Of a stretch of DNA of 64,000 nucleotides, positions 1 through 12,002 are shown one piece after another (position 1 is the first letter of the stretch; each line of letters opens with the position of its first letter). The translations under genes were made by a program, and so were the position numbers. The stretch is from Nymphaea colorata (lineage: Eukaryota > Streptophyta > Magnoliopsida > Nymphaeales > Nymphaeaceae), in assembly GCF_008831285.2 (NCBI RefSeq), contig NC_045143.1, forward strand, positions 11,605,503-11,669,502. The letters are read 5' to 3'. The notes beneath the pieces were generated by a model. It was given only the letters and a program-made list of their open reading frames with translations, did no database searches and had not been told where the DNA came from.

Positions 1-230
1 TAAAATGAATCGAGTTCGACTTACAATTATACATGAAATGATAAATGAGTTGAGTTCAAGTTGCATGAACTTGACTCGTTTAAACTCGATCGGCTCGCTA
101 CCTAAAAGGTAAAAACCGGTTGAATCACAAAAAAGCGGTTCACAAAATTTTCCAAACCGATTCATCATTTAGGGTAAACACAAAATTTGTTCTTTCTTCA
201 CCACACCTAGTCTGTCCCTTTTGAGTTTTG

Positions 231-232
<2 letters not shown>

Positions 233-287
<55 letters not shown>
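233..287. repeat. (CT)n microsatellite
   Basis: An uninterrupted CT run of about 55 bp inside the left part of the hAT element. Pyrimidine tracts like this are common in plant 5' leaders and introns, but no gene model attaches to this one. Confidence 0.95.
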
Positions 288-289
<2 letters not shown>

Positions 290-430
290 CAGTTGACTAG
301 ACCACACTCACGACAGCATCACCACCAGGCCACCGCTACAATGCTGCTTGCTTAGTTCCAAGTCTGACAAACTGCTCCTGGCTCACTGTTTCTAGGCCTC
401 CGCTAGACCACTGACGTCCTCTCACCACAC

Positions 431-432
<2 letters not shown>

Positions 433-469
<37 letters not shown>
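433..469. repeat. (TA)n microsatellite
   Basis: A pure TA run of about 37 bp inside the hAT element, 150 bp after the CT tract. Confidence 0.95.
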
Positions 470-470
<1 letters not shown>

Positions 471-2016
471 CTCAAATCTCACCTCAACCATCCATCGCCC
501 ATCAGCCATTGCATTTGCCCTCTCTAACTCTTCCTCACATTCACATAGTGGCCAGCACCCTTCGCCGGCTTCAGAAGGACCCAGCTAGCACCCTCCGCCT
601 ATTTCAGAAGGACCAAGCCAGTACTCGACATCCTCCGACTTTGTGTTTCTACATGGCAACACCACTGTTCAACCAGCAGCATTTTGACCAACATCTGCTA
701 TTGACCCATTCTTTTTTCTTTACTGATTTAGCTTCTTATTTCTTTCCCAATCGATGGGAATGATGTGCCATTCTTCCACCTTTTTTTCTCTCTTCTATGT
801 TTGGTATCCTACAATGAATTCTGCCATATTTGCATCATCTTAACATTCATCTCTACGAGGGTTGAGCTGGGTGGCTACCAACAGCAAGCCGCATTTGCAC
901 AACCTTGTACAGGTTCTGAGAAACTCTTTTGTACTTCCTACGGTTGTTCTAAAAGTTTGTGAAAGGAAAGTGATAAAACTATTTTTCATGCTTATTATGT
1001 GTGCATGTGTTTTCCTGCTTTCAATAATCCTTTGAGTCTGCCATATCTCCAAAATTTTTTTGGGCATGAGTTTCTTTCTTATAGTTCTCGTTTTTGAAAC
1101 ACAATTTTCTTATATTCATCGTGATTTCCTATTTTTTTTGTCTTTCAATTTATACATTTGCTTCCACAATTAAATTTTAAGGGATTTTTTCTTGTTGAAT
1201 TTGTTCATTTCTTATGTGGTATTACATTCAAGTCATATTATTTTGACCGTCAATAGCAGATTTTGTCATATCTGTTCTATGACTGAATTTGTTTGAACCT
1301 TTTCCTTTTATAAAGAAAGGTTTTTAATATTCTAAACCTTACAAGCAGATTTTCCCAAATTTATGAAGTTGCTCTTATTGGTCTAGCATGTTCTACTAAT
1401 TGTGTTTTTACTCTTTGCAACTATTCAATACCTGTTAAATTTGATTTTGACAAGCATTTGGGGGAAGTTTTTATCCAAGCTTCTACTAAATGTTCTACCT
1501 TTCTTTTAAAATCAGGAACATGGTGACCCAATTGCCATGGAACTCTTTATGTGCTTCTAAACTTCTAAGTATTTCAGTATTGTTCTTAATCATGTAGAGG
1601 CAAAAGGTGGTCTTAATTTTAGAGCTTATCTATTGAATTCAGCAAATAGTTTATTTATATATTTAATGGTTGCACTATTAATGTAGTACCTCTAGATTTC
1701 ATTGTGAGCCCATATTCTAAAAAAGATGTACAAGATAAGATGATTGAGTTTGTGAGATCATGTGGAAGAAGGTCTACTTATTAAGGGTGGAATATTATTA
1801 TTGCTATCCACAACAATTTCTCTTCATTTGTTTGATTATTATAGTGGACTAGTGGCCTTAATTATTGTTTTAGGTATCTTCATGCTGATCTATATGGCAT
1901 TATTGTGTTATGTATCTTTTATTTGGATATTAGTTAAGATTCTTGTACATTTTTGGGTATAGAAGAAAAATGTCATCACCAAGATAAAATACTACAAGCA
2001 AAGACAAACAACTTAT

Positions 2017-4057
2017 ATGTTCAAGAGTAAGTTCAACAGAACCACCTGCCAAGGAATCTCTACACAAAATTTTATAGTTGATGACAGTTTAGATCATACT
2101 TATTTTAAGTTTGATCAAAATGAGGATATAAGCATAGATAAATTTGATGAACCAATGCCTAATAGTGGTACCAGAAGGCAAAGGGCAAAGACTTCTTTAG
2201 TTTGGAACGATTTTGAAGCAGTAACTGTGGGTGGTGTGAAAAAGGCATAAGCTAATATTGCGAATCAATGTTTGTTATAAGTATAAGGAAAAGTACATCA
2301 TCGATGAGAAGATACAAGTGTTTTGCATGTCCTGATAGTATGAGGTAAAATACTTTGAGTTTTGGTTTTAGTGAAGTTTCAGATCTTACAAAGAATCAAT
2401 GAGTAAAGGTGTCAAACTTGATGCAGAAAAAATAAGAGATATTGGCAAATATGGTTGTTTGTCATAAGTACACATTCAATATGATTGAAATTGCTAGTTT
2501 AATTTTTTATTGAAGCTTGTTTTTCTAAATTGGCCGTTCATTTTAAAGACAACGGTAAAAAGAGACGTGACAAACTTATATGATGTAGAAAAGAAGTAGC
2601 TGAATAAATATTTTAAAGGTATTACATTTATTGGTTTTTTGGCAGATATATGGATGTCAAACCAACAAATTGAGTATCTATCTATTAGAACTCATTTCAT
2701 AAATCATGAATGGTTGTTTCGAAAGCATATAATTAATTTTAGACAAGTCAAAGTGCCTCATACTAGGAAAATTTTAGCAAACATAATTGCTAAAAATCTT
2801 CAAGAATGAAAAATAAAAAGGAAGATCATCTTCATTACAGTTGACAATGTTTCTTCTAATGATGTTCTTGTAAAAACATTGAAGGAAATTTTATAAAAAA
2901 GTGGTGTAAATATATACCAATAAGTAAAAAATAGAAAGGTAGTAAAAAATAGAGAGGTAGTAAAAACTATAAGACGATCTTCATTTCTTATGTGAACTTG
3001 ACACGATTAGAAAGGTAGTCAAAAATATAAAATGCTCCTCAGCAAGGTTTTACAACTTTCAAACTATAGTAGATGAACTTGAAATTTGTGATAAAAAAAA
3101 GTTGATGCTAAATATTGTAACCCAATAGAATTCTACTTATTTGATGTTAAAGGTTGCAGTTATGAACATGATGTTTTTGCTAGACATGATATGGTAGACG
3201 CTAGGTTTACATGGTTGCTTGAAGTACATAAATGAAAAAAAATATAGAAAATATACACTTTTCTTGAAGCATTTTGTAATATTTATGTATTTTTTAGGGG
3301 CCAAGTATCCTACAATAAACTTATTTTTCCTAAAAGTTTGTGGGGTTCAAGAACTATTACAAGAACAAGTTGTGAATGAATATAACATTATGAAGAGAAT
3401 GACAACTAAAATGAAAGAAAATTTTGACAAGTATTGGAACTCCTGCAATATATTGATGGCTATTGCTTCTATACTACATCCAAAGATAAAGTTAAGTTTA
3501 GCAAAAATTTGTTTTTTCAAAGACTTTTAGACAAATAAAGAAAAAGAAGATCAAATGATATTAGAAAGAAATATATTACAAGAGCTTTATAATAGTTATG
3601 TTGCAAAAATTAAATGTTTGATTAGAAATCTTGAATGTGATGCTAGTACTTTTATGAGAGGGATTGACTCAGATAGTAACTACAATAGAAGTAGTGTGAG
3701 AGACTTTTTATCTTTTTAAGTAAAATAGACAATGTTCTTTTCCAAGCTCCCAAGTCAAAACTTGATTTGTATTTAGAAGATGCGTTGCTCAAATGCGATG
3801 CAATTATTTATGATTCATTTGATATATTAATTTGGTGGAAAGATAAAAAATTGAAATACCTTATTTTATCACATATGGCATGTGATATATTGTATATTCC
3901 TATTACTACATTTGTCTCTAAATCTACTTTTAGTACTAGAAGTCGAATTGTGGATGCATGTGGGAGTTCATTGAGTCCAAAGACAATGGAAGAATTAGTT
4001 TGTACAAGTGATTGGATAAGACAATACAACGACCCAATGAATATTGTACTAGAATAG
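2017..4057 (+). pseudogene. hAT transposase pseudogene (BED finger / dimerisation type, RICESLEEPER-like)
   Basis: Reading through stops and frameshifts, the plus strand gives successive hAT transposase pieces. A BED-finger entry motif (RRQRAKTSLVWNDFE) lies near 2170-2215. Part of the catalytic domain is at 2640-2880, with DIWMSNQQIEYLSIRTHF and TVDNVSSNDVLVK. A DUF4413-like block at 3270-3510 includes KYPTINLFF and MKENFDKYWN. The C-terminal dimerisation domain at 3767-4057 includes FDILIWWK, YLILSHMACDILYIPIT and SSLSPKTMEELVCTSDW. An intact family member would be one frame of about 650-700 codons; here stops occur throughout, so it is dead. Domain order and direction are consistent with one decayed gene. 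Any introns cannot be judged. Confidence 0.82.
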
Positions 4058-6129
4058 CTAAAGGTAAGCAATAAAGAGTATTTTTAACAAAATTTATATT
4101 GTTTGTTTGTCTTTATATATTATAATAGTTGTTTATTGATTAATTATTGTTAGTTTTCTTGTAGGTCATTGTTGGAGATGAATGATATATGATTGACGAT
4201 CATTTTAAACATATTATAGAAAAAGCTTTAGACTTTTACTATTGTTAGTGATTGTTTTTGAATAATTTTATGATTTTTATTGTTATTGTGGCTTATATTG
4301 TTGGTGATATGTCTTGGATGTGATGGTAAGTTGTTAAAAACATGTGATATTGCTGCTCAAGATTATTTTATTTCACATTGCAGGTTCACTATAAGGTATG
4401 AGTAGCTCTATTTCACATTGACCCAATGCATTGGACATGTGTTTTAGGATGGTATCTAATACTTGTATTACCTTATAAAACTTTTTATTTTCAAATTTAA
4501 ACAAAATGAATAGTTTTAGCTCCAAGAATAATATACCGAGCTTTATTGCTTGTATAAGTAGTGTAGTTTCAAACTTCTTGTATTATGTTTGTCAATATAA
4601 GCAGTGTAGTTTTATTGCTCTTGTTTTGTACTGCTTGTGCATATTTATTTCCCTTTGTCTATCCACAAGGCTAAAAAAATATTGGTTTAATCTATATATT
4701 AATCCAAAATGCCTCTAAAAAAAATTTAAATATTAAATATCCATCTAGATGAGAACCTCAATCACTTGCTTTTTGCTACCACCTAGTAAGTCCATTGTGC
4801 TGCATTGTAGAGAATGAGATATGCCATGTGCTTGTGTGCATGTATCTCCTCTGTTTACAGAGGTTGCTTGATTCCCATCCTCATAATTTTTGGTATTGTA
4901 ACAACTAATAATATGGAAAGTATTGTTCCAAGTCTTAAGTGGTTCAGTTATTTGATGCTTGATTTTACCTTGATGACAAGATTATAAATGAAATTTCTTT
5001 TGATTCCTCATCTTCAAGAGGTTTTTTATATGTCCCTTACTAAACGTGGCTTTTGGAGATTTACAAGTTTGAATGGAGGGGACCATTATATATCACAAAT
5101 TTTAGAGCAATTTTTTCAAAATAATGAATATGTATTAATTCTTTGGTAAAATGACTAATTTATGACAACTGACAGCTAGTCTTGTTTCTCATTCTTTTGT
5201 GAATGGTTAATGTTACATTTTTTTTCTAGGAGAAGATGCTGCTTGACCACTTTTGTTATCACTCCAACATTAGTGAACATTCATCCGTTCTTACTTGAGG
5301 TAATTGCTTGGCAACTAGGATAACGGGTCTTGTTTTCCATTCTTAATTATTTTTATGTTTTACATAATTTTTCTAGGGGAGAGAATACTGCTAATTAACC
5401 CACATCTTTAGTTCTTTCTAATTATTTTTTCCATCCCTTTAGTTTAATTTGCATTTGTTCTTTATGCTTAACATAAAGCTTAAACCAACAACTTATGAAT
5501 GATTCATTCCATGTATTTTGTAGCACTTGAACTCTATTTTAAACCTCATCAGTAATATTATTATATTAAAATATGTCCTCCTATGCACATTTGTGTAAGA
5601 ACATTGAATCACAACTTTTTTTAATGCTAACATTTTAATTGTTGTGCTGATTGTCAACTGGGTTAGGTTTTATTGTTGGAAGAAGATTGATAGGAGTTTA
5701 GCATGTCTAACTGCTTCTATTTCATAAGAATGTATTGGCAGGCATCCATCTTACCTATCAATGTGAAAGGACTGCTTTGCCTTTTTTATTTCTCCTACCA
5801 ATTTTCTATACACAACTATTAAAGGTTCAGTTATTGACTTATTTCTATGAAACAGTGAGTAGTGATATATTTGGACAGAAATTCTTTAATCTTTTTGAAG
5901 CTTGGAGTAGAACAACTAATTGCTATATTTTAAAGCCACTTAAACGAGTTGAATTGAATTAGTCAAGTTAAACGAGTTAAATAGCATGAGTCGCCAAACG
6001 AGTCAAATGAGTTAAGCTCGATGTTGTCTAGTTGAGTCGAGCTCAAGTGCTCGACTCGACTCGTGTGCAGCCCTACCGATGCATCATTTGAAGAGCACAT
6101 TAAATGGCTCATTTACAGAATTTTCTGAA

Positions 6130-6620
6130 TAGAGCAGGATTTTAAATCATTGAACAATAAAATATCTTTGAACTTTTGGATTAGTTTGTTTAGAACTTTT
6201 CAAACTTCAGAAATCTTGGATTTTTCTTGAACTATTTAAGCTTGAAATCTTATGGAACATGGAACTTTTAGAGCCTTACTCTTAATCCCCTATTAACTCT
6301 TGGAATGACTGAAGGAAATTTTAGAACTCTTAAAGCTTTTCAAATTTTGGAATTTTTGAACTCTAAAGCTTTGAACTCTTTGAACTGTAGAACTTTAGAA
6401 ATCCATGAACAATGGAACTTTACATCTTCTAAGAACTCTTGAAACTTTATGACTTTTTGGAACTTTTAGCACTTGGAATTTTAGAACTCCCGCTTTGTCA
6501 GCAGAACTTTTGGAGCTTTTAAACTTCAAGAACTTTGAGAACTGGCAAAACTTTCACTTGTGGCTTTTAAAGTATTTTGAATTTCTGGAACTCCTGTTTG
6601 GGTGGAAAAGACTTCAAACC
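6130..6620. repeat. Degenerate GAACTTT-rich interspersed motif tract
   Basis: About 490 bp in which GAACTTTT, GGAACTTTTAG, GAACTCTTG and close variants recur dozens of times at irregular spacing and mostly in the same orientation. It is not a clean tandem array and has no long open frame. It begins just outside the right end of the hAT element. The tract could be an eroded minisatellite or part of an unidentified element. Confidence 0.55.
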
Positions 6621-7194
6621 TATGACTTTGGATCCTGATTCAAGAGTCTGTCTCCATAACTTTAATATTTCTTTAAGATATGAACTCTTTATCTCTAAAA
6701 ATCAATGAACAAAGGAGAAAATCCAATCATCAAAAAGGGCCACGAAGTCAGCACCAAGCATGTTCCAAAATACCTTGAACACGTCCACATGATTGAATGA
6801 TAGAAAGGAAGTTGGGATGCATGGAGAAAGTTGGAATGCTCATAAGCCTTATAGTGAATAATGTGTTCAATTATTTGTACCTTTCCATCTGTCTAGCTCT
6901 CTATCTACTATACCTATGCTATTCAATTACTTGACAATGTATTAAATTAAGACAAAATTTACTTGGCTCAAACAGTATTTTATATGGTGTTGTAACCAGG
7001 ACCACATGTCTAACTTGGATAATTAGTTCACATGCATTCAACCTAGTATCCCTCTCCTTTTTTCTTTAGGTGACAAAAATTTACTTGGCTCAAACATTAT
7101 TTTATATGGTGTTGTGTGATAATGTGAGCGCACAAGAGAGACAAAGAGAAAGAGAAACTGGGATATTTTTCATTTTTCCTACTGTCTTCTAACT

Positions 7195-7345
7195 TTCCCT
7201 TCTTTTCATTCTTCATTCCCCCTCCCTCGCCCCCCTCTCTCTATCTCTCTCTCATTCTACTTTCTCTTCTTCTTCTTCTTCTTCCCACCTCTTCTTTCTA
7301 TCGGACTGCAACCGCAAGTAGCAAACCAGGTAATAGTTTCTTTAT
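7195..7345 (+). other. Pyrimidine-rich leader-like stretch with splice-donor-like end
   Basis: A CT/CTT-rich stretch (CTTCTTCTTCTTCTT near 7265) is followed by non-repetitive sequence and CAG|GTAATAG at about 7338. It looks like a plant non-coding first exon with a 5' splice site, but no matching coding exon follows on the plus strand before the next repeats. It may be chance or the leader of a lost gene. Confidence 0.18.
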
Positions 7346-9091
7346 TTCAACACTAGGTTTTATGAATAAGTGTATAATTGACTTTTGATATAAGCAATGA
7401 AATATAGGTTGAAACTCTTCAACCCTATTTTCTAGTGAACAATTTATGTTTTAGAGAAAAGCAGTGGAATAATATTGCAGTTGAAAAAGATGAGAATCAT
7501 TATTTACTAACAAGCTTAAACGAGTTGAGCTCAAGTTCACACTCAGTTAACCCAAGTTGAGCTCGAGCTTGCCTCATAAAGCTCGGCCCGAGCCAAGCAA
7601 TATGTGAGTTGAGCCGAGTTCGAGCTGGCTCAGCTCAGGCTCGACTCGCTCGTTGAACATTCCTAGTAATTGGGTGGACGTTGCCATCTAAGGTGTCACA
7701 AACCCTGTCCCATTAGAAGCTGATAACTTATTGATTTCTTTTTATTCAACGGAGTTGTTTAAAGAATTATTTTTTATTCTACAGCCATGGTCCACCTTAC
7801 ACTGCCAACACTCTCGAAAGAGAGACTCATGCAGGAAAGGTGCAGGAAGCTCCAAAATCATTTTTAAAGTGGATTCTCAATGACGAGAAAAAGACACCCT
7901 TGCAAGAAAAAAATAAAAATAAAAAAGTTTTCCTTCTTGCGAAGATGGAACCACTCTTGAGAAAATAAATTAAAAATACTATGAAATGAAAAAGAAAATG
8001 CCCATCAAGGATGACTTTAATTTAAATAATTGTTGGAACGCAGTATCCACTTTGCACTAACCGAAGTTGAGTTTGGTATTAATTAGGATGTCCAAGCACA
8101 AGCAGCCATGAAAAAGACTACACAAAGGTTCGAGCCAACTCGGGCTTGAGATCGACTCGCTTGTAAAAACTCAATTTCAGCTTGACTCACTTATCAATGA
8201 GTCGAGCCCAGTCCAAGATTAAATTTATGCTCAAAATGTTAAATGTGTATGAGTTTGAGTTTTAAGAACTCTACTCGTTTAAACTTAGCTGGGCTCGATT
8301 ACATAAATGTCATTGATGAGAAACTGTTTGTTGCTAAAATTTTCTTTTAAAGTATATTTGGATGTAGGATATGTGCATTCTTTATTGTGGAATTTCTGTT
8401 GGCCATCCATTGTTGAATTAATTAAAAGAAACTAGTTAAAACGAGTTAAAAGAAACAAGACAAGTTAAATTGACAGAAACAAAAGGGTCGAGCTCAAGCT
8501 TGACATTGTATCGTTGAGTCGAAGTCAAGCATGTTCTGTGAAGCTCGACTCGAGTTGGAGCTGAGCTCGAAGTCAAGTTTTCTGAGTCGAGGCCCCAGCT
8601 TGAGTTTGGTGCGTGACTTTACTTTTGCCGGTCCGAAGACTTCCAAGCCGATCATCTAATCCGTCGATTGGTATCCATTTGCGTCTGAGAGGATAAGCTT
8701 GTCCTGGACTCCCTGATTGGAGCAGCGGTAAAACTCTGTGGGTCCTCAGTGTCTTGTGGTTTGGCTTATGCAACAAGTAATGCCGATCAAAGCCAAACCA
8801 TGGCTACCCATTTCACGGTCACGGTTGGTCTAAATGGCTGGCTGCAGTTTCTTCGAGAGGATGGCAAGCCCCGACACAAGTCGTACAAGTAGAAGATAAT
8901 GGAAAATCCCTAACAATAGAATACCAGAGTATAGATGTCATTCAATGTCTTCACATGTAACTTATACAATAGTCATGTTTTTACGTCTTAAATGGTAAGG
9001 TTTTTCTCCAATATAATATAGCGAGTTTGAAAAAAAACAAAAAAATGTTAGCAGTGTCTCTTAATTTTATTTCCTCCAGTCGGCTTAATAA

Positions 9092-9116
9092 TCTCTCTCT
9101 CTCTCTCTCTCTCTCT
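9092..9116. repeat. (CT)n microsatellite
   Basis: A short CT run in intergenic DNA. Confidence 0.9.
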
Positions 9117-10338
9117 AAAATGCCTAAGAACCAAATTCAAATTTTAGTTTGCAAAAGCTTCTTGGTTTATGACTTTCGAAGCAAGGGGGAAAAATAGCTA
9201 CATCAGTAACTCATGTTTTATATTTCATTCGTGGGATCACTCCTTTGGGGTTTTCATGAAAATCACAGTAACAAATTAAAAGCCTTTTTTTTTGAAAGAC
9301 GTGAAAAGATGAAACAAATAAGTGAGTCATTCAAAACTTAAAAACAAAAGCCAAACGAAAAAAAAAGAACGCCATCTTTGACACTTTTTTAATGCCGAGC
9401 AGCTTGTTTTTCATCTTCTAATTTTTATTGGTTACAAATTTATTTGTCTATTTATATTTGTATTATAGGTGTTTCACTTTTTTTTTTTATTTCAATTGTA
9501 TGTCATTAATACTCATTAGTATTCACTGTGCAAATCTCAGGTGCGTTGAGCCGAGCAGCAACGAACCTCTTTCCTCCTCCCTTTTTTGCACACTCGTACT
9601 CCACCTTGCATGCGGCCTTCACACATGCACAAAGACGGGATCCTGAACCAAGCACAGTCTTGATCTAAGACCTAATTCAGCTCCACGGATGGCCCGTTTG
9701 GCATTTTCGCACCCCCAAGGGCGGGGCCACCCACGCCGGGGCTGCTTTCCAGCCTATGAAAGGAAGGATGGTCCCAGACCTGTCTGACCGGAATACAAGC
9801 CAAGCCTTGGGTGTAGTTCCTTTTAAAAAAACTGTACTTTTCTCATATTTTTTCAGTTTTTTCAAGTTGGTCATATTATACCTAAGAAAAACCTCAATGT
9901 TTAAGAAGTGAAAAGCTTATGTGACTACGACAAAAATACACGTTAAATGTCAAGGCAAACCCAAAGAAAGGATGATTCCAGCTCTGAATCTTTTATTGCA
10001 ATTTCAAAGATTTCAGGTTCAACGTGTCCACGGAAGGTGTATCAACATCACAGCTCACAGTTTGATGTGGTGTGAATGGCTTTAAGGATTCGTACGTAAT
10101 ATTAATGCACAGATATATGTCTGCATGCCAACCCGGTTGTTCCCCGCATCAGAAAATATTTCTTGAAAGGTATAGGACCAGGGCTCATGCAAGTCCTACC
10201 TTGGCTCCACCCTTAACTCAATTTGGTTAGGAAATACATTGCCACTGGAACAATTTTTATTACAAATATCCAAATCTTTTCACTTTAAATTTATTCAAGA
10301 TGAATTAAATCTATCAGTCAGAACTCTAAATGAATGAT

Positions 10339-10751
10339 TAGGGCTGCACAAATACTCGAGCCAACTTGAGCTCGACTCGAACTTGGCCGTTTACAAAGGA
10401 GTCAAGCTCGACTTCAAATATATGCTCATAATATTAAAGGAGTCGAGTTCGATTTATAAGAACTCAGCTTGTTTAAATTTGATTCGGCTCGACTAATAAT
10501 GAGTGTTGAATGATAATGAGAAAATAGTTAAACGAGTTTATTAGGTAAACAAATTAAAAGAAACGATACATGCTTAACATAAACGAGTGTTTAACATAAA
10601 CGAGTTAAACGAGTCGAGTTCGAGCTCAACATATATCATTGAGTCAAGTTTGAGCTTGTTCTATCAAGCCTTACACGAGTTCAGGCTCGAGTTTTCTGAG
10701 TGGAGTCGAGCTAGAGTTGGGCCAGCTCTACTCCACTTGTGTGCAGCCCTA
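10339..10751. mobile_element. Non-autonomous hAT MITE, CTCG-rich, 413 bp
   Basis: The element begins TAGGGCTGCACA and ends TGTGCAGCCCTA, a perfect 12-bp terminal inverted repeat. It is flanked by the 8-bp direct repeat TGAATGAT (10331-10338 and 10752-10759), the target-site length expected for hAT transposition. The interior is made of GAGTCGAGCTCGAGTT-type subterminal motifs and has no coding capacity. Its terminus matches the right end of the large hAT at 6063-6075, so that element or a relative is a plausible source of transposase. Related CTCG-rich fragments without clear ends occur near 7500-7670, 8120-8600, 24190-24540, 26390-26590 and 57780-57960. Confidence 0.9.
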
Positions 10752-11215
10752 TGAATGATTCTATGCATGACATATCAAATACTACCTACTAAAGTGGGTA
10801 TTTCTGTCGATCTCTAGCTATTAAAGTCTTGCAAATTGAAATTAAAATTGATCCAATTTGCAGATTCTAAGTCATTCTGCAATTACTTTGCCAATCTAGA
10901 GAGAGAAAGAGAGAGAGAACTAGACCACCAGCCCAAAATAAATAAAGAAACAAACATCATCAAAGTGCAAGATGCCAAAAAAACATGTCTGACAAGCCAT
11001 ATAAAATGTGTTATAGATTGTACTGCACATGCTCAACCAGCGCATCGATCCATGTAAACATGCTAGGGCCTACTTGACCTCCTTTGGAAAAAAAAATAAA
11101 AACAAAAAGAGAAAGCTCAAGAAAATGCCAAACAATTAAATCATCATATTTTTCCAACAAGAGCTAACCTGAACACTCTTGGAAGCACCTCCAGCAAATG
11201 CACTCTACTTTAGAT

Positions 11216-11807
11216 CATAGTCAGCAAACTCGGGAATCGAGTCAGCAGGTTGACTCGGTGACTCGGCCAAGTCAAATACTAAGAATCGGACCATCAACAT
11301 GCAACCAACTTACCAGACTCTAGCTGTCTCTTCCTTTTTAATTTTCTCCAAATCGTATAATTAACAACTCAATGCTTAAAGATATGGTGAAATCATCAAA
11401 ATGTAAAGAAAAAAGGTACACTCTCCCCAATGTTGAGAGGTCACCAATGGACTGATCAACCACCTTCGGGTCATCTAAAAGAGAGAAAAGAGAGAGAGAT
11501 CAACGACGATGATGCTATTTAAGGTTTTGGGCTCGAGGGTTACCGAAAATGCAAAATCCCCTAACAAATTGTTCACCTTCCATCATAAAGGTATATATAT
11601 ATAAGAGCCTCCTCTTCCATTTTTTAGTCTTTCCATATTGATTCATTTTAAAAAAATCAAAATAAATTTTATCGCCAAAACCGAGTCTTGCGTAGATCAC
11701 AGGGTTTGTGAACTATGCTTTACCGGGTTTGCCAACTATGCTTTACAGCGACCCAATAAGTAAACCATTCAGATTCCCGAGTTGCATCACTGGGTTTGCC
11801 AACTATG
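11216..11807. mobile_element. MITE with 8-bp target duplication next to the 3' end of AAA-ATPase gene A
   Basis: The left end reads CATAGTCAGCAAACTCGG, and the reverse complement of the right end reads CATAGTTGGCAAACCC, an imperfect terminal inverted repeat. Direct repeats CTTTAGAT flank it at 11208-11215 and 11808-11815, so hAT-like insertion is likely. Near the right end the phrase GGGTTTGCCAACTATGCTTT is repeated (about 11722 and 11792), so the terminus was partly duplicated. The element has no coding capacity. It ends about 195 bp beyond the stop codon of gene A and may lie in or close to that gene's 3' UTR or terminator. Confidence 0.72.
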
Positions 11808-12002
11808 CTTTAGATTATACCAAGGTTCGAACCGTGGTTGCCATACTTACAGCAGTCTAAGGTTTTGTTGCATCATCTCCTTCAACTTTTAATCCTTTAT
11901 TTAAGGGGGAAAAAGGTTTATTTGCAAAATACGCCATTTTGGGTCTTCATCAGATCTCTTCCAGAATTATCAAAATACATACAAGAGCATAAAACTGAAA
12001 GA

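Larger units (their letters stand above)
1..6075 (+). mobile_element. Decayed hAT-superfamily DNA transposon, left end outside the window
   Basis: The interval opens with subterminal CTCG/GAGTTCGA-type repeats (1-110) and closes with the same repeat class (5940-6063), ending in GTGTGCAGCCCTA at 6063-6075. That end is the reverse complement of the TAGGGCTGCACA terminus of the complete small element at 10339, so 6075 is taken as the right end. A degenerate hAT transposase lies between (2017-4057). The left terminus and target duplication are not visible. The rest (110-2016 and 4058-5940) is AT-rich and carries CT and TA microsatellites and no gene I recognise; small open frames at 509-763, 1762-1962 and 4506-4718 look like chance. 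The hAT assignment rests on the transposase domains plus terminus similarity and is fairly secure; the extent to the left is inference. Confidence 0.72.
6621..10330. other. Intergenic DNA with transposon debris, no supported gene
   Basis: I see no gene here. It contains a pyrimidine-rich stretch followed by a splice-donor-like CAG/GTAATAG (about 7195-7345), two CTCG-rich hAT subterminal fragments (about 7500-7670 and 8120-8600), a moderately GC-rich patch at 8600-8900 with only short frames, a CT microsatellite at 9092-9116, and a GC-rich patch at 9690-9780. The fragment at 7500-7670 ends in TTGAACATTCCTA, resembling TTGAACATCCTTA near 57945, so a second hAT-like terminus family may be present. 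Confidence 0.5.

Noticed and set aside
9677-9874. GC-rich minus-strand frame near 9.7 kb
   Set aside because: Short, no domain. The GC-rich text (GGGCGGGGCCACC) resembles hAT-type termini, but no paired end or target duplication was found.
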